Source of the DNA: Pseudomonas sp. S06B 330
Lineage (GTDB): Bacteria > Pseudomonadota > Gammaproteobacteria > Pseudomonadales > Pseudomonadaceae
Length of the DNA: 64,000 nucleotides
Direction of reading: 5' to 3'
Assembly (NCBI RefSeq): GCF_002845275.2
Contig: NZ_CP088149.1
Coordinates: 3,530,501 to 3,594,500 of the forward strand
Shown here: one piece after another, positions 26,932 through 34,875 of the stretch
Numbering within the stretch: position 1 is the first letter of the stretch
Layout of the letters: each line of letters starts with the position of its first letter
Translations under genes and position numbers: made by a program
The notes under the pieces: generated by a model
Seen by the model: only the letters and a program-made list of their open reading frames with translations
The model's database searches: none
Told to the model about the DNA's origin: nothing

Positions 26932-28029
26932 TTGTCTGCCCTGCCACCCTCATGGATACGTTCACCGCTGCGCGCCCTGCGTCACCGACTCGCAACGATG
27001 GCACGGGAAGACGCCGATCGTTCTGCCGCCGTTCGTCAGCATTTTCGCCACAAGGCAGCGTCCCAAGGCTACACCCTAAGCCAAGGCCAGCTGCACGTTA
27101 TCGAACAGATGGCCACCCAGGCCGCCGCCCTCGACCGAGGTCAGGCCCGTAGCCTGTACTTGTATGGCGCAGTCGGGCGAGGCAAAAGTTGGCTGCTGGA
27201 GGGTTTCTTTCACGCCTTGGTGCAGCCACACAAGCGCCGCGTGCACTTTCACGACTTCTTTGCCCGATTGCATCAGGGCATGTTCGAGCACCGCCATCAG
27301 CAGGATGCCCTGGCCTGCACCCTCGATGAATTGCTCGAAGACTGTCAAGTGCTGTGCTTTGACGAGTTCCATGTGCATGACATCGGCGACGCAATGTTGA
27401 TCACCCGGCTGTTTCAGGCCCTGTTTGAGCGCGGGATTTTCCTTCTGGTGACCTCCAACTACGCGCCCGCAGGTTTACTCCCCAACCCGCTCTACCACCA
27501 GCGCTTCGAGCCGGTGATCCGCCTGATCAACAGTCGTATGCAGGTGTTGGAGGTCGGTGGCGAGCAGGATTACCGCAGTTTGCCCAGTGATGCCAGCCAG
27601 CAGCGTTTTACCCAAGGCCATTACCTTTGGCCGGGCAGCCCGGCACAGCGTCAGGCGCTGCAATTGCCGGAGCTGGGCGAAGTGTCGATACCCCTGCAGG
27701 TCGGTAAACGCCAACTGCTGGTCCGGCTCATTGAACAGGACACCCTGGGGTTCGATTTTGCCCAGCTCTGTGAACAACCCACAGCAGTCATCGACTACCT
27801 GGAACTGGCCCGGCGTTTCGACCATTGGATCATCGATGGTTTACCGCGCCTGGAAGACTGCTCGATGGCCGAGCAGCAGCGCTTCATCAATCTGGTGGAT
27901 GTGCTCTATGACCAGGACAAGCACCTGGTGTTGATCGGCCAGTTGCCGCTGGCCGAAAGCCTCGGTGGCAGCGCGAGCGACCTGGCGCGTACCCGCAGCC
28001 GCCTCGGGCAGTTACGCCAGCAGCTGTAA
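26932..28029 (+). CDS. zapE: Cell division ATPase ZapE (AFG1-like)
   Basis: A 365-residue P-loop ATPase of the AFG1/ZapE family, which in gamma-proteobacteria associates with the Z-ring. Walker A is GAVGRGKSWL near residue 80, Walker B VLCFDEFHVHDIGDAML near 140, and the sensor region LVTSNYAP near 175. The start is a TTG (26932) with AAGGAG seven bases upstream; there is no ATG near. It is a paralogue-sized protein followed by a hairpin. No partner genes. Confidence 0.9.
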   Translation: MSALPPSWIRSPLRALRHRLATMAREDADRSAAVRQHFRHKAASQGYTLSQGQLHVIEQMATQAAALDRGQARSLYLYGAVGRGKSWLLEGFFHALVQPHKRRVHFHDFFARLHQGMFEHRHQQDALACTLDELLEDCQVLCFDEFHVHDIGDAMLITRLFQALFERGIFLLVTSNYAPAGLLPNPLYHQRFEPVIRLINSRMQVLEVGGEQDYRSLPSDASQQRFTQGHYLWPGSPAQRQALQLPELGEVSIPLQVGKRQLLVRLIEQDTLGFDFAQLCEQPTAVIDYLELARRFDHWIIDGLPRLEDCSMAEQQRFINLVDVLYDQDKHLVLIGQLPLAESLGGSASDLARTRSRLGQLRQQL

Positions 28030-28030
28030 A

Positions 28031-28054
28031 CCATCGCCGGCAACACCGGCGATG
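28031..28054. terminator. Hairpin between zapE and the acyl-CoA ligase gene
   Basis: CCATCGCCGG caaca CCGGCGATGG forms a perfect 10-bp stem in the 40-bp gap between two convergent genes. It probably serves both as terminator; the T-run is weak. Confidence 0.65.
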
Positions 28055-28069
28055 GATCGCCCCGTAGCC

Positions 28070-29959
28070 TCATCCCGCCCGAGCAAAATCCGCCAGCACC
28101 GCCTCGATTTCCCCAAGCACCGCCGGATCGTCCAGGGTCGAGGGCGGCGTGTAGGCTTGCTGGTCAGCAATTTTGCGCAGCACCGCACGCAGTATCTTGC
28201 CTGAGCGGGTCTTGGGCAGGCGCTTGACCACCCGCACCTGATTGAAACAAGCCAAAGCACCGATGTGCTCACGTACGCTAGTCACCAGGTCACTCTGCAA
28301 GGCCGCCTCGTTGATGCCCTGACCATCCTTGAGCACCACCAGGGCCAAAGGCACCTGCCCTTTGATCTCATCATGTACGCCAATGACCGCACACTCGGCC
28401 ACGGCCGGATGACGAGCGACCAGATCCTCCATTTCCCCCGTGGACAGCCGATGCCCGGAAACGTTGATGACATCGTCGGTGCGCCCCATGATATAGACGA
28501 AGCCATCGTCATCCAGATAGCCGCCGTCGCCGGTATGGTAGTAGCCCGGATAAGTGGTGAGGTACGCCTCCAGGTAGCGTTGGTGGTCGCCCCACAGCGT
28601 TTGACTGCAGCCCGGCGGCAAGGGCAGAGCAATGACGATGGCACCCTGTTGGTTGGCGCCAAGCAAGTGACCGTCGTCATCGAGCACCCGCACGTGGTAA
28701 CCCGGTACTGCGCGGTTGCTGGAACCCGAACGTGCCGTGCTACCTTCCAAACCGACGCAGGGCGCGGTGACCGGCCAGCCGGTTTCGGTTTGCCACCAGT
28801 GGTCATGGACGGCCTTGCCGCTGGTCGATTCCAGCCACTGATGCGTGCTGGAATCAAGCTTCTCGCCCGCCAGAAACAGCTGGCGCAGGGAGCTCAGGTC
28901 ATAACGGCGCATCAGCTCGCCGTTGGGGTCTTCCTTACGAATCGCGCGCATGGCCGTCGGCGCACAAAACAGGCCATTAACCCGGTATTGCTCGACCACC
29001 CGCCAATACGCGCCCGCATCAGGCGTGCGGATCGGTTTACCCTCATAGAACACCGTGGTGCAGCCGCTCATCAACGGGCCGTAGACGATCAAGGAATGGC
29101 CAACCACCCAGCCGACATCCGATATCCCCCACCATACATCCCCCGCCTGCATCCCATAGATATGGCGCATGGCAAAGCACAGGGCTACCGCATTGCCGCC
29201 GTTTTCGCGGACGATGCCCTTGGGTTTTCCGGTCGTGCCTGAGGTGTACATGATGTATAGCGGGTCGCATGCGGCCATCTCGATCGGGGCCACCGGACTT
29301 GCCCCGGCCACTGCCGCCTGCCAGTCCAGATCACGGCCTTCGACCAGCGTGGCCAAGGCTTGCGGGCGTTGCTGCACCAGCACCTGGCGTGGTGGGTACT
29401 TAGCCAGTTGCAGCGCGCGGTCCACCAACGGTTTGTACGCGATGACCCGGTCGAACTCCAGCCCGCAAGAGGCCGTCAGCAACAGCTTGGGCCGGGCATC
29501 ATCGATACGCAGCGCCAGCTCATTGGCGGCAAAGCCGCCGAACACCACTGAATGCACCGCGCCAATGCGGGCACAGGCGAGCATGGCCATGGCCGCCTGG
29601 GGCACCATGGGCATATAAATGATCACCCCGTCGCCCTTCTCCACCCCCAGCGAACGCAGCAACCCGGCCAGGCGCGCCACTTCATCGCGCAACTGCGTAT
29701 AGGTGAATGATTGCTGGCTGCCGGTTACCGGCGAGTCGTAGATCAGCGCCGTCTGCTCGCCGCGCCCCTGCTCAATCTGGTGATCCAGGGCCAGGTAGCA
29801 ACTGTTCAGGCGCCCGTCGGCAAACCACTGATGGGTACCATCGGGGTTTTCAGTAAGGGTTTTGTGGGGTTTGTGGTACCAGGCCAGGTGATCGGCCTGC
29901 TCGGCCCAGAATGCGGCAGGATCGGTGATGGAATGGGCGTAGCTGTGCTGATAGGTCAT
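28070..29959 (-). CDS. Propionate/acetate-CoA ligase (PrpE-like)
   Basis: A 629-residue AMP-forming acyl-CoA synthetase. The ACS N-terminal domain begins DPAAFWAEQADHLAWYHKPH, which is PrpE-like. The P-loop is YTSGTTGKPKGIVRENGG near residue 245; HDHWWQTETGWP near 390, YYHTGDGGYLDDDGFVYIMG near 490 and the catalytic Lys in PKTRSGKILR near 595 complete it. Expected to activate propionate or other short acids for central metabolism. No prpBCD cluster is adjacent, so it is a stand-alone copy. It is divergent from the LRR kinase gene. Confidence 0.88.
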   Translation of the reverse strand: MTYQHSYAHSITDPAAFWAEQADHLAWYHKPHKTLTENPDGTHQWFADGRLNSCYLALDHQIEQGRGEQTALIYDSPVTGSQQSFTYTQLRDEVARLAGLLRSLGVEKGDGVIIYMPMVPQAAMAMLACARIGAVHSVVFGGFAANELALRIDDARPKLLLTASCGLEFDRVIAYKPLVDRALQLAKYPPRQVLVQQRPQALATLVEGRDLDWQAAVAGASPVAPIEMAACDPLYIMYTSGTTGKPKGIVRENGGNAVALCFAMRHIYGMQAGDVWWGISDVGWVVGHSLIVYGPLMSGCTTVFYEGKPIRTPDAGAYWRVVEQYRVNGLFCAPTAMRAIRKEDPNGELMRRYDLSSLRQLFLAGEKLDSSTHQWLESTSGKAVHDHWWQTETGWPVTAPCVGLEGSTARSGSSNRAVPGYHVRVLDDDGHLLGANQQGAIVIALPLPPGCSQTLWGDHQRYLEAYLTTYPGYYHTGDGGYLDDDGFVYIMGRTDDVINVSGHRLSTGEMEDLVARHPAVAECAVIGVHDEIKGQVPLALVVLKDGQGINEAALQSDLVTSVREHIGALACFNQVRVVKRLPKTRSGKILRAVLRKIADQQAYTPPSTLDDPAVLGEIEAVLADFARAG

Positions 29960-30113
29960 CGATTCAAACCCTGAACTTGTTGTTATTTATAAAGGGCGAG
30001 CATCGAGTATGAACCGCAAGGGTCAGTCTGCCATGGGACTTAAGTCGCATGCGCCGCGCCGATTGTCGGTATCATGGCCGCCGCGTTTTCTTCACTGGCC
30101 CCGTATCCACTCC

Positions 30114-31415
30114 ATGCATACCCTCGACGATCTCAAGGCCGGCCGACTGGCAGGCGTTACCCGCCTCAATCTGCAGTGCGGGCTTGAGCAGTTCCCCCAG
30201 GAAATCTTCGACCTGGCCGACAGCCTGGAAATCCTCAACCTGACCGGCAACCGCCTCAGTGAGCTGCCCGACGACCTCGACCGCCTGTACAAACTCAGGG
30301 TGCTGTTTTGCTCGGACAACCGCTTCACCCGGTTGCCGGAAAGCGTGGGCCGCTGCCCCGCCCTTGAAGTGGTCGGATTCAAAAGCAATCGCATCGAGCA
30401 GGTCAGCCCCGCCGCCCTGCCCCGACGCTTGCGTGCGCTGATCCTCACCGACAACTGCATCAGTGCCCTGCCCGAGGCCTTGGGCGATTGCCCGGAGCTG
30501 CAAAAACTGATGCTGGCCGGCAACCGCTTGCACGAGCTGCCGCAACGCCTTGCCCGTTGCCAAAAGCTTGAACTGCTGCGCATCGCCGCCAACCAGTTGC
30601 AAACGCTCCCGGACTGGCTCCTGCACCTGCCACGTCTGGCCTGGTTGGCCTACGCAGGCAACCCCTTGCCCCCAGCCTACTGTGCCCCCGAAGATGCCGG
30701 GCATTGCCCGCGCATCGATTGGCAGCACATCAACCTTGCCCACGTGCTGGGTCAAGGCGCTTCCGGGGTAATTTACCAAGCCAACTGGCAACAGCAGGAC
30801 GCACCGGTGGCGGTCAAGTTGTACAAAGGCCAGATGACCAGCGATGGCTCTCCTCTCAACGAGATGCACGCTTGCATTGCCGCCGGTGATCATCCGCAGT
30901 TAGTGCGCCTGGCAGGGCGCATCGACAACCACCCCGACCAGTTGCCAGCGCTGGTGATGCAATTGATCGACCCACACTGGTTCAACCTGGCCGGGCCACC
31001 GACCCTTGAGGCGTGCACCCGCGACACCTATGCCAGCGAACGCCGGTTGAGCCTGGCAGCCGTCAAGCGCCTGGCCTGTGCGATCGCCTCGGTTGGCGAG
31101 CACTTACACCACCACGGCATTGCCCATGGTGATCTGTATGCGCACAACATTCTCTGTGATGAACAGGGTCAGTGCTTGCTCGGCGACTTTGGCGCGGCGT
31201 CGTTCTACGCCCAGGATGACAGCCCAACGGCGGCGGCGTTGCAGCGCATCGAAGTGTTGGCATTCGGGGTGTTGTTGGGTGAATTGCTCGATTGTTGCGA
31301 CGACGATTGCGACGCGCTGCGCTTGCTACAGCGGCGTTGTTTACAGCCGCAGGTGCCGCTACGACCTGCGTTTGCCCAGATAAGCCGGCAACTGCAGCTC
31401 ATCGCCACGCCCTAG
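30114..31415 (+). CDS. Leucine-rich-repeat protein kinase
   Basis: A 433-residue cytoplasmic protein. Residues about 14-190 hold eight LxxLxLxxNxLxxLP-type repeats (LEILNLTGNRLSELPDDL and so on). From about 205 a eukaryote-like protein kinase follows: glycine loop GQGASGVIYQA, invariant Lys in VAVKLYKG, catalytic loop HGDLYAHNIL (Gly for the usual Arg) and metal-binding GDFGAAS. No membrane segment is seen, unlike PknB-type kinases. The ATG at 30114 is used; a longer frame opens at 30009. The TAG stop lies within the CTAG flanking MITE copy 1. The target is unknown. Confidence 0.87.
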   Translation: MHTLDDLKAGRLAGVTRLNLQCGLEQFPQEIFDLADSLEILNLTGNRLSELPDDLDRLYKLRVLFCSDNRFTRLPESVGRCPALEVVGFKSNRIEQVSPAALPRRLRALILTDNCISALPEALGDCPELQKLMLAGNRLHELPQRLARCQKLELLRIAANQLQTLPDWLLHLPRLAWLAYAGNPLPPAYCAPEDAGHCPRIDWQHINLAHVLGQGASGVIYQANWQQQDAPVAVKLYKGQMTSDGSPLNEMHACIAAGDHPQLVRLAGRIDNHPDQLPALVMQLIDPHWFNLAGPPTLEACTRDTYASERRLSLAAVKRLACAIASVGEHLHHHGIAHGDLYAHNILCDEQGQCLLGDFGAASFYAQDDSPTAAALQRIEVLAFGVLLGELLDCCDDDCDALRLLQRRCLQPQVPLRPAFAQISRQLQLIATP

Positions 31416-31558
31416 GCTCTGTATGAAAAGTTTTGAGACGAACGTCAGGCAAGGCGAAAACAGCCGAGGAAGCGGAGTTTACGGGTTGTAAATGAGCATT
31501 CCGAGGCTGTTTTCAACGCAGCATCACCGAGTATCAAGGCTTTTCGTACAGGGCCTAG
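31412..31558. mobile_element. MITE-like element, copy 1 (139 bp, CTAG-flanked)
   Basis: A 139-bp non-coding unit (31416-31554) flanked by CTAG on both sides. The ends are inverted repeats: GCTCTGTATGAAAAG at the left and, read in complement, GCCCTGTACGAAAAG at the right. An inner inverted repeat GAAAACAGCC/GGCTGTTTTC adds more stem. It is about 97 percent identical (four differences) to the copy at 55.8 kb. CTAG duplications are typical of IS5-group transposases, so it is probably a non-autonomous derivative. It separates the convergent LRR kinase and S24 repressor genes. Confidence 0.85.
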
Positions 31559-31569
31559 GTGCCGCGGTG

Positions 31570-32229
31570 TTAGAACTTGACCAATGCCTGCACCACCACG
31601 CCGATCACATCAGTCTGCTCCGTAAACAGGGCCTTGGGATAGGTGGGGTTAAGCGGCTTCAAGTAGGTCTGACCACCTTCCTCAATCAACTGACGGAATA
31701 CCGTGGTCGTGGAGCCTGGCAAACGGGCGATAACCAGCTTGCCAGGCTCAGCACCCACCCCGGTGTCCACCAGGATCAACATGCCGTGCGGCACACTCAG
31801 GCCCATCGGTGCGGTCATCGCATCGCCTTCGACGCGCAACCAGAACCCTCGCCCTTGCGCTGCATAGTCGCTTGACTGCTGCGCGCTGGGATCCGCTACC
31901 TGCTCAGGGTCCAAATCGCCCCCGGTCAAAATTGGATAGCGAAAATACAATTCGTGTCGATGGCCATCGGCGCCCGTCACGGCGGCAGGGAAACTCGATG
32001 TGTCATACACACCGCTGCTTTCCTTGAGTTGATGGGGATAAACAATCTGCAGCGGCGCAAACCCCAGCTCTACCAGAATCTGGTTGAGCACGCGCAATTT
32101 GGGTTGACGTCCACCACGCAGCCAGTGGCCCACAGCGCCCTGAGTGACGCCGATCCGCTCGGCGAGATTTTCCTGCGTAATCTTCAGATCACGCATTCTG
32201 GCTTTAACCAGTTCAGTCCAATTATCCAT
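31570..32229 (-). CDS. XRE/S24-family repressor with inactivated cleavage dyad
   Basis: A 219-residue CI-like regulator. An N-terminal helix-turn-helix (residues 17-40, ITQENLAERIGVTQGAVGHW) is joined to a C-terminal LexA/S24 domain (RVEGDAMTAPMGL, then GKLVIARLPGSTTTVFRQLI and LKPLNPTYPKAL). In CI/LexA proteins the nucleophile Ser (GNSM/GDSM) and general-base Lys (FKKL) drive self-cleavage. Here they are Ala137 and Arg179, and no Ala-Gly cleavage site is seen in the linker. It should bind DNA but not self-cleave. The ATG at 32229 is preferred over the upstream frame. No prophage genes surround it. Confidence 0.87.
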   Translation of the reverse strand: MDNWTELVKARMRDLKITQENLAERIGVTQGAVGHWLRGGRQPKLRVLNQILVELGFAPLQIVYPHQLKESSGVYDTSSFPAAVTGADGHRHELYFRYPILTGGDLDPEQVADPSAQQSSDYAAQGRGFWLRVEGDAMTAPMGLSVPHGMLILVDTGVGAEPGKLVIARLPGSTTTVFRQLIEEGGQTYLKPLNPTYPKALFTEQTDVIGVVVQALVKF

Positions 32230-32360
32230 CGCTGGCACGATACGGACTGCCCTTCGGCGCTCAATACACAAATTGTAGTATTTAAAGATTAGAGACAACT
32301 ACAAATCGTATTAGTATTTGCCTCAACCGTTCATTGCTCACTCACAAGGCAGGCAGCCAA

Positions 32361-32693
32361 ATGAAAAAGCACCCCTCTGACAAGGATCTTCCCCTGGACA
32401 ACGAATCGCTGAGCAATAGCGATGCCGCCCGCCGTGCGCTGGATTTCTACCTGAATCCCACGCCACCTGCCGATGCAGTAAAGGCGTGCTGGCTGGTGCC
32501 GCGCGAGGGTTTGAACGAGGCTCAGGCCACCGAGCACGCGACCGAGCTGCTGCGTTGTGCTGCCGCTACCGCGCACGAGGCGGCCAATGGTTTACAGGGG
32601 ATGCACCGGGATCTGGCGCTGACCGTGATGCACATGATCAACATGGCCAGAACAATGCTGGAACACACGCCGAGCGCTCTTCAGCGATCTTGA
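32361..32693 (+). CDS. DUF6124-family small protein
   Basis: A 110-residue soluble protein matching the Pseudomonas DUF6124 pattern: a charged start, SDAARRALDFYLNP, an ATEHATELLRCAAATAHEAAN helix, and a HRDLALTVMHMINMARTMLE C-terminal helix. Function is unknown in the family. It is divergent from the S24 repressor gene across 131 bp, so the repressor may control it. The ATG at 32361 follows an AGGCAG stretch. Confidence 0.75.
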   Translation: MKKHPSDKDLPLDNESLSNSDAARRALDFYLNPTPPADAVKACWLVPREGLNEAQATEHATELLRCAAATAHEAANGLQGMHRDLALTVMHMINMARTMLEHTPSALQRS

Positions 32694-32807
32694 GCCTATG
32701 CGCTAAGCGTTAAACGTGGGAAGTACTGCGACAACGGTGCTAGAGCCGTCGATAGTGCGAGGGAGCGCATTCGGTAAAAGTTTTTTACGGAATGACAGAA
32801 AATTCAT

Positions 32808-32837
32808 TTGACTTGCAAATGATAACGATTATTATTG
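32808..32837 (+). promoter_or_regulatory. prrF promoter with Fur box
   Basis: The -35 TTGACT (32808-32813) and -10 TATTAT (32830-32835) are 16 bp apart. Overlapping them, CAAATGATAACGATTATTA is a strong Fur box (32816-32834) close to GATAATGATAATCATTATC. Iron-loaded Fur would block transcription of the sRNA that starts about 32842. Confidence 0.85.
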
Positions 32838-32841
32838 CTCA

Positions 32842-32957
32842 CAACTGGTCGCGAGACTGGTTGGATAACTGAAAGCCCTTAGGTCGGACTCTCAGATTAT
32901 CTCCTCATCAGGCTAATCACGGTTTTTGACCCGGCTTTTTTGCCGGGTCTTTTTTTT
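32842..32957 (+). ncRNA. prrF: PrrF iron-responsive small RNA
   Basis: The RNA of about 116 nt starts with a stem (AACTGGTCGCGAGACTGGTT). It carries the PrrF seed ACTCTCAGATTATCTCCTCA followed by TCAGGCTAATCACGG and GTTTTTGACCCGGC, identical to known Pseudomonas PrrF. It ends in a rho-independent terminator (GACCCGGC ttttt GCCGGGTC T8, 32928-32957). PrrF is the RyhB analogue: made when iron is low, it pairs with and represses mRNAs for iron-rich enzymes such as superoxide dismutase and TCA proteins, using Hfq. Only one copy is in the window; P. aeruginosa has two in tandem. Confidence 0.93.
32928..32957 (+). terminator. Intrinsic terminator of prrF
   Basis: An 8-bp GC-rich stem GACCCGGC/GCCGGGTC with a short loop, followed by eight Ts. 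This is a classic rho-independent signal at the end of the sRNA. Confidence 0.9.
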
Positions 32958-33060
32958 GGCTCTTCAGGCTAATGAAGGCAGGTGTTGCTTGAATGGCCGC
33001 GATGATAGCAAATGAATGTCGCAGGGTGAAGCAGGCGACGGCGCTTTGCCGAATTAGCAC

Positions 33061-33079
33061 TTGAGAATCAATCTCGTTA
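33061..33079 (+). promoter_or_regulatory. Putative second Fur box upstream of the sigma4/FecR-like gene
   Basis: TTGAGAATCAATCTCGTTA resembles the GAGAATNATTCTC form of Fur boxes. It lies 64 bp before the start of the sigma4/FecR-like gene, as expected for an iron-repressed promoter. The rest of the 449-bp gene-free space between 32694 and 33142 holds prrF and no other clear signal. Confidence 0.6.
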
Positions 33080-33142
33080 CGACTAAGCTGTCATCGCGTC
33101 ACGGAGGACGCCCCCTCCCCCTATTCAGCAAGGAGCTTGTAC

Positions 33143-33655
33143 ATGACCCGTCTATTGCTGCCCCTTGAGCATCACCCCCATTCCCAAGACCTCGCTGACG
33201 ATGCCTTGCTGGCGCAACTCAAACAGTTGCCCCGCCGCGTTCAGCAGGTGTTTCTCCTCAGCCGCCTTGATCAACTGAGCTTTGCCGCCATCGCCGAGCG
33301 CCTGGGCCTGCCTGCGCTCACCGTCGAGCGCCATATGAACCAAGCTTTGCAAAGCATACGTCCAGTGCATGATGCGGTGGCCAACGCGGCCGGTCAGTGG
33401 TATGTACGCCTACAAAGCCCACAGGTTACCGCCAGCGAACGCATTGACTTTCGCCGTTGGCTCGACGCCGCCCCAGCACACCGAGAAGCCTTCCATGCCA
33501 CCGAGTTGCGTTGGCGCACCCTGTTGGCGCCGGCCCGGCAACTGGGCCATGACGCCTGGTACCGGCAACCGCGTGCGGCGCTCTCCATCGGCGGCTGCTC
33601 AGTAGCGATCGGGCTGGCCCTGGCCGCATTGGCAGCGATTGGTTTCTGGTCCTGA
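33143..33655 (+). CDS. Fused sigma region 4-like and FecR N-terminal (DUF4880) membrane protein
   Basis: A 170-residue protein. Residues 20-72 read as an ECF sigma region 4 helix-turn-helix (LPRRVQQVFLLSRLDQLSFA, LGLPALTVERHMNQAL). Residues 82-124 match the FecR/PupR anti-sigma N-terminal domain (AAGQWYVRLQSP, FRRWLDAAPAHREAFH). A membrane helix lies at 147-168 (LSIGGCSVAIGLALAALAAIG), after which only two residues remain. Sigma region 2 and the whole periplasmic FecR domain are missing. The ATG has AAGGAG seven bases upstream. It may regulate iron genes or titrate a partner; the role is unproven. Confidence 0.8.
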   Translation: MTRLLLPLEHHPHSQDLADDALLAQLKQLPRRVQQVFLLSRLDQLSFAAIAERLGLPALTVERHMNQALQSIRPVHDAVANAAGQWYVRLQSPQVTASERIDFRRWLDAAPAHREAFHATELRWRTLLAPARQLGHDAWYRQPRAALSIGGCSVAIGLALAALAAIGFWS

Positions 33656-33703
33656 GCCAGGCGTGTAGAGTGAGCTCCACAACAACTCTACAGGAGCCTG
33701 GTG

Positions 33704-34852
33704 ATGACCCTGACGCTATCCCCCCTGCACATCGATTGCGACTTCGATTCCGGTAACATCCTGATCTCCGATGCCAGTGACCCCAGCCATACACGCCTGG
33801 CGATTCGCCCCGACAGCTGCAGCGATCATTTTCAGTGGTTTCACTTCAAGGCCAGTGGCCTGACACCCGGACAGGTACACACCTTCGTACTGGAAAACGC
33901 CGGTCAGTCTTCTTATAACGAAGCCTGGACGGGTTATCAGGCGGTAGCGTCCTACGATCAGCAGCAATGGTTCCGGGTGCCCACCCAGTTCGACGGCAAG
34001 GCTCTGAGCTTTGCTCTCAAGGCTGAGCAGCCACAGGCCTGGTTTGCCTATTTCGAGCCCTACCCCCGCGCCCGCCACAATCAACTGATCGAACGTGCCA
34101 CCCGCGTGCCCGGCGTTGAACTGCTGGCGACCGGCCGCAGTGTCGAAGGGCGTGATATTCCGTTGCTGCGAGCCGGTGACGGTGCGCCTGGCAAGCGCAA
34201 GCTCTGGATCATCGCCCAGCAGCATCCAGGTGAGCACATGGCCGAATGGTTCATGGAAGGCGTGATCGACCGCCTGGAGCACAATGATCCGAGCATGGCG
34301 GCGCTGCTGCAGCAGGCTGACCTGTATTTGATCGCCAACATGAACCCAGACGGCGCCGTGCGCGGCCACCTGCGCACCAACGCTGCAGGTCAGGACCTCA
34401 ACCGCGCCTGGCAAAGCGCAAGCACCGACAAAAGCCCGGAGGTGTTATTCGCCCAACTGCAAATGAAACAGCATGGCGTCGATATGTTCCTCGACGTGCA
34501 TGGCGATGAGGAAATCCCTCATGTGTTTACTGCCGGCTGCGAAGGTAATCCGGGTTACACCCCGCGCCTGGCTGACTTGGAAAAGACCTTCCGCGACAGC
34601 CTGTGCAAGCGTACCGTCGATTTCCAGCAAGTCCACGGCTACCCACGCTCCGCGCCTGGCCAGGCTAACCTGACGCTGGGCGCCAACAGCGTCGGCCAAG
34701 CCTACGAGTGCCTGTCCCTGACCCTGGAGATGCCGTTCAAAGACCACGACGGTGCACCCAACCCGCAAACCGGTTGGAATGGCCTGCGCTCAAAAGCGCT
34801 GGCCAGTGCCGTGCTGGATGTCCTTGGGCAGATGGTCGCCACCCTGCGCTGA
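33704..34852 (+). CDS. M14-family zinc carboxypeptidase (cytosolic carboxypeptidase-like)
   Basis: A 382-residue enzyme with an N-terminal beta domain (residues 1-115; FRVPTQFDGKALSF) and a peptidase M14 domain. The Zn ligands are HPGEH near residue 174 and the His of DVHGDEE near 264. NMNPDGAVRGHLRTNAAG is the substrate-binding stretch, and LTLEMPFKD near 345 holds the catalytic Glu. This layout resembles the cytosolic carboxypeptidase branch (M14B). No signal peptide, so it acts in the cytoplasm. AGGAG precedes the ATG at 33704. Substrate unknown. Confidence 0.88.
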   Translation: MTLTLSPLHIDCDFDSGNILISDASDPSHTRLAIRPDSCSDHFQWFHFKASGLTPGQVHTFVLENAGQSSYNEAWTGYQAVASYDQQQWFRVPTQFDGKALSFALKAEQPQAWFAYFEPYPRARHNQLIERATRVPGVELLATGRSVEGRDIPLLRAGDGAPGKRKLWIIAQQHPGEHMAEWFMEGVIDRLEHNDPSMAALLQQADLYLIANMNPDGAVRGHLRTNAAGQDLNRAWQSASTDKSPEVLFAQLQMKQHGVDMFLDVHGDEEIPHVFTAGCEGNPGYTPRLADLEKTFRDSLCKRTVDFQQVHGYPRSAPGQANLTLGANSVGQAYECLSLTLEMPFKDHDGAPNPQTGWNGLRSKALASAVLDVLGQMVATLR

Positions 34853-34875
34853 GGGCGCCGACCCGTGCAGGAGGG

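Noticed and set aside
31416..31554. MITE copy as a small RNA gene because of its strong internal inverted repeats.
   Set aside because: No promoter or T-run is visible, and the flanking CTAG plus second copy elsewhere fit a mobile element better. Transcription data could reverse this.
31570..32693. S24 repressor and DUF6124 gene as the remains of a prophage.
   Set aside because: No integrase, structural, lysis or replication gene and no attachment repeats are within the surrounding 10 kb. The DUF6124 family is a common Pseudomonas core/accessory gene.
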